NCBI GenBank assembly: GCA_035293845.1
Contig: DATGMB010000078.1
Location: 1-30,627 of the forward strand
DNA from: DATGMB01 sp035293845
Lineage (GTDB): Bacteria > Acidobacteriota > Terriglobia > Bryobacterales > Bryobacteraceae
Direction: 5' to 3'
DNA length: 30,627 bases
In this document: positions 1 to 8,303 of the stretch, one piece after another
Numbering within the stretch: position 1 is the stretch's first letter
Layout: every line of letters starts with the position of its first letter
Translations under genes and position numbers: made by a program
The notes under the pieces: generated by a model
Told to the model about the DNA's origin: nothing
The model's database searches: none
Seen by the model: only the letters and a program-made list of their open reading frames with translations

Positions 1-1
1 C

Positions 2-1390
2 GTGGGCGACCTGCGCCTCCAGTTCGCCGACCGCCGCGCCGTTCTGCGCAGCAACGATGCGATCGATCCCGGTGTCGACATCGCCGGGCTCATTGAATTC
101 GGACGGCCGTGGGAAGGCAACGGCCGGCGCACCGAGCAGCACGCGCAGGCGGCCTACACCTATAGCCATGCGCATGGACATCACCTATTGAAAGCCGGCG
201 CCACGTACAACCCCGTCGCGCTGGACGCCGCGATGTCGGACGGCTTTGGAGGACTGTACATCTACCCGAGTCTCGACGCTTTCGCGGCCGGCCGCTTCAA
301 CGAATTCCTGCGCCTTTCGGGCGATCCGGCGACGAGCTTCGCGGTAGTGAATACCGGCGCGTTCCTGGAAGACCACTGGACGGCAACCAGCCACCTCACC
401 ATCGACATGGGCCTCCGCTACGATTTCGAGCGCCTGCCCGACGGGCTCCGCCAGGATACCCGCAATCTCGGCCCGCGCCTCGGCCTCGCGTATCAGGTGG
501 CGCCATCGTGCGTCGTACGCGCCGGCTACGGCATGTTCTACGACCGCTACCTGCTGGCCGCACTGAATCGCGTGCTGATGCGGACCACGCCGCAGTATAC
601 GGCCGATCCGCGGATGGACACCTCGTACTCGCAGCAGGCGAGCGTCGCGGTCGAACATCAGCTTGCGCGCGATCTCACCGCCACCGCTTCGTTTCTCGAC
701 GTGCGCGGCCTGAAGCTGCCCCGCACCAGGGTCTTCCAGTTGCAGGATACGGCTTCTTCGACCTACCACGGCGCCATGTTCCTGCTGAACCGCCGCATGA
801 ACGACGAGCTCGAATTTTCCGGCGGCTACACGCTCTCCAAGACTTACGATGACGCCTCCGATTACACCGAGGAGCCGCAGAATCCGGCGGACCTGGCCGC
901 CGAGCGCGCCGTGTCGCGGCAGCATCAGCAGCAGCGCTTCGTGTTCAACGCGCTCTGGGAGTTGCCGATCGGCGACGAAGAGCCCGGTAAATCGCCGCAA
1001 GATAACTGGATCACGAAGCTCTTCGGGCACCTCGAAGTCGCGCCGATCCTGACGGCCGCGAGCGGCCGCCCGGCGAATCCGCTCACGGGCATCGATACCT
1101 ACGGCCTAATGGCGTGGCCGCTTTCCGCAAGGCCCGCGGGCTTCGGCCGCAATTCGCTCCGGACGCAGGGAGTGGTGAATCTCGATTTCCGTCTGCTGAA
1201 ATATTTCCCGGTGGGGAAGACCGCCAGGCTCGACGCCGTTGCCGAAGCGTTCAACCTGCTGAACCACTCCAACGTGACCGCGATCAACCCGATTTTCGGC
1301 CCCGGAGCCGCCGCCCTTCCGTCGTTTCTCCAGCCGCTCGCGACCGCGGGCGCTCGCCAGGTGCAGTTTTCGCTCGATTTCGAATTTTAA
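2..1390 (+). CDS. TonB-dependent receptor, Oar-like, C-terminal part (5' end outside window)
   Basis: The frame is open from the first bases and ends at a TAA, so this is the last 462 or so residues of a longer outer-membrane protein; the first GTG is not its real start. The fragment shows alternating beta-barrel strands and the motif series typical of Oar-like TonB receptors of Acidobacteria: a NLGPRLGLAYQ segment, a RAGYGMFYDRY segment, a GGYTLSKTYDDASD segment and a RFVFNALWELP segment. It ends in FSLDFEF, an aromatic C-terminal strand of the kind recognised by the BAM machinery. Such proteins usually begin with a carboxypeptidase-regulatory-like domain and a plug, which would lie upstream. 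The substrate cannot be told; large oligomers such as glycans or peptides are usual guesses. A strong hairpin lies about 95 bases after the stop. Confidence 0.9.
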   Translation: MGDLRLQFADRRAVLRSNDAIDPGVDIAGLIEFGRPWEGNGRRTEQHAQAAYTYSHAHGHHLLKAGATYNPVALDAAMSDGFGGLYIYPSLDAFAAGRFNEFLRLSGDPATSFAVVNTGAFLEDHWTATSHLTIDMGLRYDFERLPDGLRQDTRNLGPRLGLAYQVAPSCVVRAGYGMFYDRYLLAALNRVLMRTTPQYTADPRMDTSYSQQASVAVEHQLARDLTATASFLDVRGLKLPRTRVFQLQDTASSTYHGAMFLLNRRMNDELEFSGGYTLSKTYDDASDYTEEPQNPADLAAERAVSRQHQQQRFVFNALWELPIGDEEPGKSPQDNWITKLFGHLEVAPILTAASGRPANPLTGIDTYGLMAWPLSARPAGFGRNSLRTQGVVNLDFRLLKYFPVGKTARLDAVAEAFNLLNHSNVTAINPIFGPGAAALPSFLQPLATAGARQVQFSLDFEF

Positions 1391-1456
1391 CCAAGCAGAT
1401 CCTGTTATCCTGGCACTTCTGGCAGGACCAGCCGCAGTGGCCCGGTTTCAGGAAGA

Positions 1457-1529
1457 GGCCTTCGGAGCTTCGACCAAAAACCGAAGGCCCCGCACGTCAC
1501 CGCGGGGCCTTTAACCCTGGTCCGAAGCT
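1457..1529 (+). promoter_or_regulatory. Structured RNA segment with mutually exclusive hairpins (terminator or attenuator-like)
   Basis: Three pairings can be read directly. Hairpin A pairs 1457-1465 (GGCCTTCGG) with 1481-1489 (CCGAAGGCC), 9 bp. Hairpin B pairs 1484-1493 (AAGGCCCCGC) with 1502-1511 (GCGGGGCCTT), a perfect 10-bp stem followed by a short TTTAA-like run. Helix C pairs 1466-1475 with 1519-1529, 10 bp with one bulged C, and encloses B. A shares bases with B, so A and B cannot coexist, while B and C can. The simplest reading is a terminator for the TonB receptor transcript. The nested and alternative pairing, directly before an ideal ribosome binding site, also fits an attenuator or structured leader for the micro-ORF at 1546. 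No known riboswitch class is recognised. Confidence 0.6.
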
Positions 1530-1545
1530 AGAAAGGAGGTACCCA

Positions 1546-1623
1546 ATGTGGACCCCCTTGGGAGGGATGATTAAGGTCATCCTCCGCATCGTGGTCAGCA
1601 TCCGGATCCGTAAGGGCCGGTAG
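1546..1623 (+). CDS. Putative 25-residue cationic amphipathic micropeptide
   Basis: A 25-codon ORF starts with ATG at 1546. It is preceded by GAAAGGAGGT (1531-1540), close to a full anti-Shine-Dalgarno match, at a 5-base spacing, one of the strongest ribosome binding sites in the window. The peptide begins MWTPLGG, continues as an Ile/Val-rich segment with regularly spaced Arg/Lys, and ends IRIRKGR. It has no acidic residue, so it is strongly basic and could form an amphipathic membrane-active helix. It stands alone: the next gene is convergent, so it is not a leader for a downstream protein on this strand. It could be a small membrane protein, a type I toxin-like peptide or an antimicrobial peptide. 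The strong binding site and structured upstream RNA are the only evidence that it is expressed. Confidence 0.45.
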   Translation: MWTPLGGMIKVILRIVVSIRIRKGR

Positions 1624-1691
1624 TTGGCCACGGGGCCGCGGCGGAGCCACCCGTCGCGGTTCCCACTTAGACAATACCACAGAAAGAGGCT

Positions 1692-3068
1692 CTAGCGCTT
1701 CCGCTTGGCGCGCGTCCGCGTGAACACCGCCTGGGTCGCGGGCTCGGTCGCGATGCGGCTTGGGTCGAGTTTGCTGAGGATGCGGTCCTTAATCCAGTGC
1801 TCGTCCCACCACTCCACCGGGTTGATCTGCACGCCGTCGATCTGCATGCCGAAGTGCACATGGACGCCGCCCGCGAAGCCGGTCTGCCCGGCCACGCCCA
1901 TGGCCTGGTTCTTCTTGACCATGTCGCCCGGTTTCACATCGATGCGGTTCATGTGCCCGTACAGCGATTGCAGCCCGTAGCCGTGGTCGAGCACCACGCA
2001 GTTGCCGTAGATCCCGAGATCCTGCGCCCACACCACCTTGCCGTCGTTCGCGGCGTAGACGGGCGCGTTCTGCGTATCGGAAAGATCGAAGCCGAGGTGC
2101 ACCGCCTGGTCGATTTTCTTGCCCTGGTAGATCCAGTTCCGCACGTCGGCGAAATTGGCTTCTTCCTTGCCCCAATGGAGGAACGGGCCGTTCCACAGGA
2201 TCTTCTGCTCGGTCTTGTTGCGCAGATCGTAGAGCTGCTGGTTGTTCTTCTTGCGCAGCGTGTTATCGATATACACGAACCGCGCCACCAGGTCCTTGCC
2301 CGGCGCGATCTGGCCCGTCGGATCGACCGATGTCACCAGCTTGTCCATCAACCGGTCGTCGATCTGCTCGTCCCGCACGCGGAACTTCTTCGGGAACAGC
2401 TTGAACCAGAAATGCGCGGTGGCCTCCGTGCCCGCGAGGTTGCGCGCGTACACCACCGGCTGCACGTCCGGCGGCAGGTCCCAGGGATACGCGAACATCG
2501 CGAAGCGCTGCTCCGGCCCCTTGCCCGGCAGCGGGAAGCTGCGGAACGTATACGGGCCCACGCGCACGCCGGCCTCGGTCCAGGACCCGGATACGGTGAA
2601 CGTCACCAGCTCCATGCCGCCCTGATTGATGTAGTGCTGCGCGTCGTCCGGGATCACGCGCGGCGCCGAAAGCACCACGTTGACGTCTTCGGCGGTCTGA
2701 TCCGTTGAGCCGCGGAAGTCGTTCGCCACCGCCTCCACCACCAGCCGCGCCTTGCCCTCTTTGAGGTTCGGCGCTTTATTCTTGCCCGCCTCGAAGCTCA
2801 CCGTGCGCGGCGCTTCGTGCAGCTTGAAAAACGTCAGCCGGTGCGAAGGCGACGACGTATCGAGCAGCGGGTATTGCGTCCCGTTCTGCTCGAGATACGC
2901 GTGCACCCGCCGCACACCGTGCGGATTCTGCACCCGCACGGTGACCGGCGTCGCCACGCCGACGGTCTGTATTGCCGGCGTAATGCTCACGGCCGTGTGA
3001 TCCGACAACACTGCCAGTCCAATCGCGGCCCCGGCCGCTAAAACCACCAAAATCAGAATTGCTTTCAC
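1692..3068 (-). CDS. M23 family metallopeptidase (membrane-anchored LytM-type endopeptidase)
   Basis: Likely a periplasmic peptidoglycan endopeptidase or a LytM regulator. The frame is open to 3143, but the best start is GTG at 3068, giving 458 residues. This GTG overlaps the TGA of the S9 peptidase gene as GTGA, which indicates translational coupling, and the protein then opens with a signal anchor (VKAILILVVLAAGAAIGL). The middle (about 40-300) is a long beta-rich region of unknown role. The C-terminal M23 domain carries the zinc ligands: HLGFD (H324, D328) and HVHF (H403, H405), with the usual LYGHM and GQTGFAGG segments. All catalytic positions look intact, so an active enzyme is expected. 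The tail is very basic (RTRAKRKR). The neighbouring genes are two other exported peptidases on the same strand. Confidence 0.88.
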   Translation of the reverse strand: MKAILILVVLAAGAAIGLAVLSDHTAVSITPAIQTVGVATPVTVRVQNPHGVRRVHAYLEQNGTQYPLLDTSSPSHRLTFFKLHEAPRTVSFEAGKNKAPNLKEGKARLVVEAVANDFRGSTDQTAEDVNVVLSAPRVIPDDAQHYINQGGMELVTFTVSGSWTEAGVRVGPYTFRSFPLPGKGPEQRFAMFAYPWDLPPDVQPVVYARNLAGTEATAHFWFKLFPKKFRVRDEQIDDRLMDKLVTSVDPTGQIAPGKDLVARFVYIDNTLRKKNNQQLYDLRNKTEQKILWNGPFLHWGKEEANFADVRNWIYQGKKIDQAVHLGFDLSDTQNAPVYAANDGKVVWAQDLGIYGNCVVLDHGYGLQSLYGHMNRIDVKPGDMVKKNQAMGVAGQTGFAGGVHVHFGMQIDGVQINPVEWWDEHWIKDRILSKLDPSRIATEPATQAVFTRTRAKRKR

Positions 3069-5089
3069 TTTTTTACCCAGGAATCCAACCAGCCGATGAA
3101 CGTCTGATACCAGAGTAGACTGTTCTGCGGCTTCTGTACCCAATGCCCTTCATCAGGAAAGATCAAAAGCTTGGACGGAACCTTTTGCATTTGTAATGCC
3201 GTAAACAGTTGCAGTCCCTGGGTGTACGGAACGCGAAAATCGAGCTCTCCGTGGATCACCAGGGTCGGGGTGTGGAAGTCCTTCACGTATTGGCTCGGCG
3301 ACCATTTCGCATAGACTTCCGGCTTGTCCCACGGCGTGCCGCCGAACTCCCAGAGCGGAAACCACAGCTCCTCGGTGGCGCCGAATTCGCTCGGCAGGTC
3401 GTACACGCCGGCGTGCGAGATCAGCGCCTTAAAACGCTGCGTGTGGCCGAGGATCCAGTCGATCATGTAGCCGCCATACGACCCGCCCGCCGCCGTCAGC
3501 CGCGGCCCGTCCGCGTAGGGCAAGTTCGCGATCACCTGGTCCGTTACCGCCATGATGTCGTCGAACGCCTTGCCGCCCCAATCGAGGTTGATCTCATCGA
3601 TGAACTTCTGTCCATAGCCCGTCGACCCGCGCGGATTCGGCATCACCACGACGTATCCCGCCGCGGCGAACACCTGGTGGTTCCAGCGGTAGCTCCAGTC
3701 GTAGCCCCAGAAGCCCTGCGGCCCGCCGTGGATCATCATCAGCACCGGATACTTCTGCCCCGCCTGATACCCGTACGGCTTCACCACAAAATACTGCACG
3801 CGCGCGCCATCCGGGGCATCCGCCCAGAACTCCTCGAGCGGCGTCATCTGATGCGCGCCGAGCACCGCGTCATTCAGGCCAGTCATCGCTACAGGCTCGC
3901 CGCCGGACGAGCTCACGCGGTAGATTTCTGTGGGCGAGGTGCCGGTCTGCTGCGTGTAGACCATGGTCTTTCCGTCGTGCGTCAGCACCATGTCGTCGAG
4001 GAAGTTATCGCCGCTCGCCACGGCGCGCGCCGCCCCGCCATTCACGGAGATCAGGTCGATCCCCTGCCGCCCGCGGTCCTGAACGGTGAAGAAGAGGTTC
4101 GCGGAATCCGGGCTCCAGGCGAAGCTGTTCACCCAGCGGTCGATGTTCTCCGTCAGGCTGGTGGTCCGCGCCGTCGCCCGCTCCATCACGATCAGGCGCC
4201 AGCGGTCGCTTTCGTATCCCGGCCGCGTCTGCGCCCGCCAGGCGAGGTATTTGCCATCGGGTGAGTATTTCGGGCTGGAATCCGCCGCCGGATTGGTCGT
4301 GATCTTGCGCGCCTGTCCTCCGGCTAGGGGCACGACGAACAGGTCCGAGTTGGTGCTCGTCGCAGGCACCGGGTCCATATTCGCGGAGTAGCAGACCTCC
4401 TTGCTATCCGGCGAAATGTCGTAATCGTCCGGCCCGCCCAGCGAAAACGGCGGCACGTCGCGCCCGCCCGGCGTCAGGTCCACCGCCTTGCCGCCCTCCG
4501 CCGGAATCGCCAGCAGATGACTCCGCCGCCGCGACTGCCACTGCGTCCAGTGCCGGTACAGCAGCTCGGTGTAGATCCGCGCCTTTACTTTGCCGGAGCG
4601 GTCCGCGTCCAGTTCCTTCTTATTGCACGCATCGTCGGCGCTGCAGGCCGGAAAAACCTCGCTGGTGAACACGAAACTCTTGCCGTCGGGCGACCAGATC
4701 TCGCCGTCGGCTTCGGTGGAAAGCGTGGTCACTTGTTTCGCGTTGCCGCCGTCCGGGTCCATCGTCCAGATTTGGGATGACCCGCCGCGATCGGAAATGT
4801 AGGCGATCCGCTTCGAATCCGGCGACCAGCGCGCCCGCTGGTTGGATCCGCCGTCATGGGTGATCTGGCGCGGCGCGCCTCCCGCGAGCGGCACGATCCA
4901 GATCTGCGACGGCTTCTTGTTGGCCGCCACATCCACCGTTTGCACCGTGAACGCGACCCAGCGCCCGTCCGGGGAGATCTGCGGATCGCTGATCCGCTTC
5001 AGCTCCATCATCGCGTTGACATCGAACGGCCGCTTTTGCGCCGCCAGCGTCGCGGCGGAAGCCAACAGGAGGAGGAGCCAACGGCACAT
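3065..5089 (-). CDS. S9 family prolyl oligopeptidase (dipeptidyl/acylaminoacyl peptidase), secreted
   Basis: A two-domain serine peptidase of about 674 residues. After a signal peptide (MCRWLLLLLASAATLAAQ) comes an N-terminal beta-propeller built from TolB/PD40-like repeats with recurring SPDGK(Y/S) or SPDSK motifs (about 25-400). The C-terminal alpha/beta hydrolase domain has the nucleophile motif GGSYGGYM (S537), the acid in HGELDFRVP (D617) and the histidine in DEGHW (H649), so the triad is complete. It should cleave short peptides in the periplasm or outside the cell. The frame could start at ATG 5122, but the ATG at 5089 puts the signal peptide directly at the N terminus; neither has a convincing ribosome binding site. 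It lies downstream of the M28 peptidase and is coupled through GTGA to the M23 gene. Confidence 0.9.
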   Translation of the reverse strand: MCRWLLLLLASAATLAAQKRPFDVNAMMELKRISDPQISPDGRWVAFTVQTVDVAANKKPSQIWIVPLAGGAPRQITHDGGSNQRARWSPDSKRIAYISDRGGSSQIWTMDPDGGNAKQVTTLSTEADGEIWSPDGKSFVFTSEVFPACSADDACNKKELDADRSGKVKARIYTELLYRHWTQWQSRRRSHLLAIPAEGGKAVDLTPGGRDVPPFSLGGPDDYDISPDSKEVCYSANMDPVPATSTNSDLFVVPLAGGQARKITTNPAADSSPKYSPDGKYLAWRAQTRPGYESDRWRLIVMERATARTTSLTENIDRWVNSFAWSPDSANLFFTVQDRGRQGIDLISVNGGAARAVASGDNFLDDMVLTHDGKTMVYTQQTGTSPTEIYRVSSSGGEPVAMTGLNDAVLGAHQMTPLEEFWADAPDGARVQYFVVKPYGYQAGQKYPVLMMIHGGPQGFWGYDWSYRWNHQVFAAAGYVVVMPNPRGSTGYGQKFIDEINLDWGGKAFDDIMAVTDQVIANLPYADGPRLTAAGGSYGGYMIDWILGHTQRFKALISHAGVYDLPSEFGATEELWFPLWEFGGTPWDKPEVYAKWSPSQYVKDFHTPTLVIHGELDFRVPYTQGLQLFTALQMQKVPSKLLIFPDEGHWVQKPQNSLLWYQTFIGWLDSWVKK

Positions 5090-5123
5090 ACAGAGCGATT
5101 GTATCGCGCCGCAAATGCCCATA

Positions 5124-5213
5124 ACCGCAGAGACGCAGAGAACGCTGAGACTTCGCGGAGAAAAGACCTGAGAAATCTCCGCGTAACGTCCGTGTCCTCC
5201 CCGTCTCTGTGGG
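5124..5213. repeat. Imperfect palindromic intergenic element (MITE/REP-like)
   Basis: The M28-S9 spacer is mostly one imperfect inverted repeat. The outer arms are CCGCAGAGACG (5125-5135) against CGTCTCTGTGG (5202-5212), one G:U-type mismatch. The inner arms CGCGGAGA (5154-5161) and TCTCCGCG (5176-5183) match perfectly around a 14-base loop, and the sequence between is partly complementary. The CAGAGACGCAGAGAACGC wording resembles a dispersed palindrome I have seen in many unrelated bacterial genomes. That resemblance is from memory and cannot be confirmed within one window. No transposase is present. Confidence 0.6.
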
Positions 5214-5231
5214 AATCGTGCGCTGGCGGCG

Positions 5232-7244
5232 TTACTGCGGCTCGCCCTTGAGCGGCGGCAGCACCGGAGTCGTCTTCCCCCAGCCTTCCGTTTGCGCCGT
5301 CTTCATGTCCTTCGTCAACTGCTCCGGCAGGTTGGTGTTCAGCTTCGGCCGCCCGTCCTGGTTGGCAAGCTGCCAGCCGACGGCCGAAACGGTCTTGGCG
5401 ATGATCTGCAGCTCTTCGTAGTCGATCTTGTCCGGCGTATCCGTGGGGCGATGATAATCCACGTGAAGTCCGGTAGTGAAGAACGCGATCGGAATCCCCA
5501 CCTTAGCGAAATTGTAGTGATCGCTGCGGTAGAAGATGCGCTGCCCGTTCGGCGCCGGGCCGAGATTATCGTGCGTGTCGTCCGGTTTCGTGACGTCATA
5601 GAAATGGTTCAGTGTCAGCTTCTGATAACCGTTATTCACGGTCTCGATGGTGCGCTCCAGGTCATCGCTCGAAATGTTCGGACCGATCAGCAGCACCTCG
5701 CCGCGCTTCACCAGCACGTGCTGCTTGTTCGGGTCGACCGAGTTCGGATTGAGCGTGCGGCCGATCATGTCCATGTTCAGGTCCGCCACCACCTTGGTCA
5801 GGTCGACCGGCGGAAACTCGGCGAAATACTGCGATCCGAGCAGGCCCTTCTCCTCGCCGCCGTTCCACAGGAAAATGATCGAACGCCGCGGCCGGATACC
5901 CTTCGCCGCGCCTTCAGCGTAGGCGTGCGCGATGCCCAGCAATCCCGTGGAGCCCGAGCCGTCGTCATCCGCGCCGTTGTTCACGTTGTGGCCGTCCGGC
6001 AGCGGCGCGCTCAGCCCGATGTGATCGAGGTGCGCGCTCATGATCACGTACTCGTTCTTCAGCACCGGGTCGCTGCCTTCCAGGATGCCGACCACGTTCT
6101 CGCCGTGTCCGGGCGTCTCCTTCACCGCCAGCTTGATGGACATCTTCTTGCGCGCGTTCAGCTCGAAGGAATCGAGCTTTTCATTAGTGCCCGCGGCGTA
6201 GAATACCTGCGAGCCGCTCAGCTTCTCGCCCTGGAACAGAGCGTTCGTCAGATCGAGACCGGCGCTGATGGCCGGCGCCGAAGGACAGGCGCCGCCCTGC
6301 CGGAATTTGACCACCTGGTAGTTCGGTCCGTTCAGGCCCGCGCCGCGTCCGCCAGCCCCGAATCCGCCGCCCGCCGCGGCAAGCTGCTGAAAGCTCGGGA
6401 TGGTGATGACCGCCAGCGCGCCGTTCCGGGCCGCGTACTGCTCCGGCGTCATGTAGTCGGTGCAGGCTTCGCCGAGCGCGGCCAGCGCGCCGCGCCCGCC
6501 CGCGGCGGGTTGCGCATCGGCGGCCGCCCCGCCGTTCGCCGCGCCGCGGCCACCGCGGCCGCCACGCCCGCCGCCCTGCGGCCCCGCCAGCTCCGGCGGC
6601 TGCCCGGCCACGATGATGATCTTGCCCTTCACGTCGATGCCCTGGTACGGGTCGGTGTTCGACTTGTGGATGACGTAGCCGTGGCCGGCGAAGACCAGAT
6701 TGGCGGAGACGTCCATCGCGTTCAGCGACGATCCGCGCCCGCCGAATCCACCGACGCTCCACTCCTTGCCATACTCGAACGTCAGCGTGCGCGGCTCCGC
6801 ATTGCCGCCGCCCTGCCCGCCGCCGCCGAACCCGCCGCGTCCGCCGCCGGTGACGCCGCTCAGCGTCAGCTTGCTCTCCTCCGGCGTGACCTGCTTCGCC
6901 ACCATCTCGATGGGCATCAGGTACGGCTGCAGCGGGCCGTCGGTGCCCTCCGCGCTGCCGCCGGGCTTGAGGTGCCACTCCGCGAGATGGCTGGCGACAT
7001 ACAGCGCCGCCGCATCGTAGCCGCGCGAGGGAAAATTCCGCCCTTCGAGCGTATCGGACGCCAGGAAATAGTCGTAAACCTTCAGCTCATCCTGGCTGAT
7101 GGCATCCGAATTTCCGTACGCGGGCGCCGGCGCGGATTTCGCGGCCTTCCCTTTCGACTGCGCGGCGGCGCGGCCCGGCGCCACCGAAAACCAGACGGAC
7201 GCGGCCACCGCAGCCACCCCGGCACTAATGAGGACTCGACGCAT
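5232..7244 (-). CDS. M28 family metallopeptidase (secreted aminopeptidase with PA-like insert)
   Basis: A 670-residue exported zinc aminopeptidase. A signal peptide (residues 1-29, ending GRAAAQ) is followed by a helical start, a protease-associated-like region (about 90-370) and the M28 catalytic domain (about 395-625). The two-zinc site is readable: H405 in MSAHLDH, the Asp pair in NGADDDGSG (D426/427), the catalytic Glu and ligand in WNGGEEKG (E464, E465), D492 in NMDMIGR and H598 in VDYHRPTD. The PA-like part is interrupted by Gly/Arg-rich low-complexity runs (around residues 130-150 and 225-255), an unusual expansion probably forming flexible loops. The start is well supported by AGGAG (7249-7253) four bases before ATG. 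It heads the minus-strand peptidase block and is divergent from the hopanoid block. Confidence 0.92.
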   Translation of the reverse strand: MRRVLISAGVAAVAASVWFSVAPGRAAAQSKGKAAKSAPAPAYGNSDAISQDELKVYDYFLASDTLEGRNFPSRGYDAAALYVASHLAEWHLKPGGSAEGTDGPLQPYLMPIEMVAKQVTPEESKLTLSGVTGGGRGGFGGGGQGGGNAEPRTLTFEYGKEWSVGGFGGRGSSLNAMDVSANLVFAGHGYVIHKSNTDPYQGIDVKGKIIIVAGQPPELAGPQGGGRGGRGGRGAANGGAAADAQPAAGGRGALAALGEACTDYMTPEQYAARNGALAVITIPSFQQLAAAGGGFGAGGRGAGLNGPNYQVVKFRQGGACPSAPAISAGLDLTNALFQGEKLSGSQVFYAAGTNEKLDSFELNARKKMSIKLAVKETPGHGENVVGILEGSDPVLKNEYVIMSAHLDHIGLSAPLPDGHNVNNGADDDGSGSTGLLGIAHAYAEGAAKGIRPRRSIIFLWNGGEEKGLLGSQYFAEFPPVDLTKVVADLNMDMIGRTLNPNSVDPNKQHVLVKRGEVLLIGPNISSDDLERTIETVNNGYQKLTLNHFYDVTKPDDTHDNLGPAPNGQRIFYRSDHYNFAKVGIPIAFFTTGLHVDYHRPTDTPDKIDYEELQIIAKTVSAVGWQLANQDGRPKLNTNLPEQLTKDMKTAQTEGWGKTTPVLPPLKGEPQ

Positions 7245-7250
7245 AATACT

Positions 7251-7293
7251 CCTAAGGTGAGGTTGGATACTCTATTGTAACTTTAGCCTTAGG
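7251..7293 (-). promoter_or_regulatory. Possible promoter/operator of the M28 gene
   Basis: On the minus strand a TACAAT hexamer (7274-7279) matches a -10 box 30 bases before the M28 start codon; no good -35 is seen. It is flanked by the perfect inverted repeat CCTAAGG (7251-7257) and CCTTAGG (7287-7293). The repeat straddles the -10 and one arm overlaps the ribosome binding site, as an operator might. The rest of the 285-base divergent spacer (up to 7529) shows no other gene or clear signal. Confidence 0.25.
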
Positions 7294-7529
7294 CGCGCCC
7301 TGCGCGGCTTTCGTTACACCCTGCGGGTGCGCCACGCGCGGGCAAGCTCCGGCACCGCTCGTGCCCCGCTGCCCCGCGGAGGCGAAACAGATCGACCGCC
7401 GGCCGGCGAGACCCTGGGGCCGTGGACCAAAATGGTCCATTGCCGCGCCTCAATCCCGCATTGCTCCCGCCGCTATACCCTGCTAGACTAAATGTTTTCA
7501 TTATCGAATACTAAATCCGGGGTAGACTT

Positions 7530-8219
7530 TTGAAGGTCCGCGTTCTCCTGCTGTGCAGCTTGGCCGCCCTCTCGGTACTAGCGGAATCCAGGCCCTCTGC
7601 CGCCGACGCCATCGTAGAGAATTACTGCGCCGCCGAACGGCGCCAGGACCAGGCTGTGCGCGGCGCCACCATGGAGGTCGAAATCTCCGGCTCCCTGCCC
7701 AAGCTGAAGAAAGAGGGCAAGCTCCACGCCCTGCGCCATATCACCGCGCTCGGACGAATCACCTACGATGCCCTTCACTTTTCGGGCGATAACACGATCA
7801 AAAAAGAGGTCATCAACCGCTACCTGCAGCAGGAGCTGGAAGCCGCGGGCGATCCCTCCATCGCCGTGACCCCGGACAATTACAAGTTCAATTTCGAAGG
7901 CCGGCAGACCCTGGAAGGCCGCGAGGCCTATGTTTTCCAGGTCTCGCCGCGCAAGAAGCGTGACAAGCTGTTCAAGGGCGAGTTGTGGATCGATTCCGCC
8001 ACCTATCTGCCCGTTCGCGAATCCGGCAAATTCGTCAAGACCCCGCTCGGCGTGCGCGGCGTGTCCTTTGTCCGCCGCTACGATATCCGGGACGGCATCG
8101 CCGTGCCGGTCCGGTTGCAAAGCAGCACCGACGTCTGGTTTTTCGGCCGCGCGGAGTTGATTGTCGACTTCGCCAACTTTTCTCTCGACAACCCCCGCGC
8201 CGCCGATGAAGATCAGTAG
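7530..8219 (+). CDS. Secreted LolA/outer-membrane-lipoprotein-sorting-like protein
   Basis: A 229-residue exported protein starting at TTG 7530; that start gives a clean signal peptide (MKVRVLLLCSLAALSVLAES). The mature part has ADAIVENYCAAERR, then alternating beta strands, and a segment LWIDSATYLPVRESGKF of the kind found in LolA/DUF4412-like one-sheet lipid-binding folds, where such a strand lines the hydrophobic concavity. Family assignment rests on this pattern and is moderate. The next gene on the same strand is hpnJ, 84 bases on, so it may belong to the hopanoid operon, where a periplasmic lipid carrier would make sense. Direct evidence for hopanoid binding is absent. The start-proximal ribosome binding site is weak (GGGG at 7519-7522). 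Confidence 0.6.
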   Translation: MKVRVLLLCSLAALSVLAESRPSAADAIVENYCAAERRQDQAVRGATMEVEISGSLPKLKKEGKLHALRHITALGRITYDALHFSGDNTIKKEVINRYLQQELEAAGDPSIAVTPDNYKFNFEGRQTLEGREAYVFQVSPRKKRDKLFKGELWIDSATYLPVRESGKFVKTPLGVRGVSFVRRYDIRDGIAVPVRLQSSTDVWFFGRAELIVDFANFSLDNPRAADEDQ

Positions 8220-8303
8220 CGCCGGCCCATGGCGGGCGCCGCACCAGCGCCCGGCCCTCCGCAACACCCTTGCAGTTCCAACGGATGCTCAACGGAGAAG
8301 CTC

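Noticed and set aside
5292..7280. Plus-strand open frame of 662 codons
   Set aside because: It is antisense to the M28 peptidase with its full metal site; the product is low-complexity and Arg/Val/His-rich.
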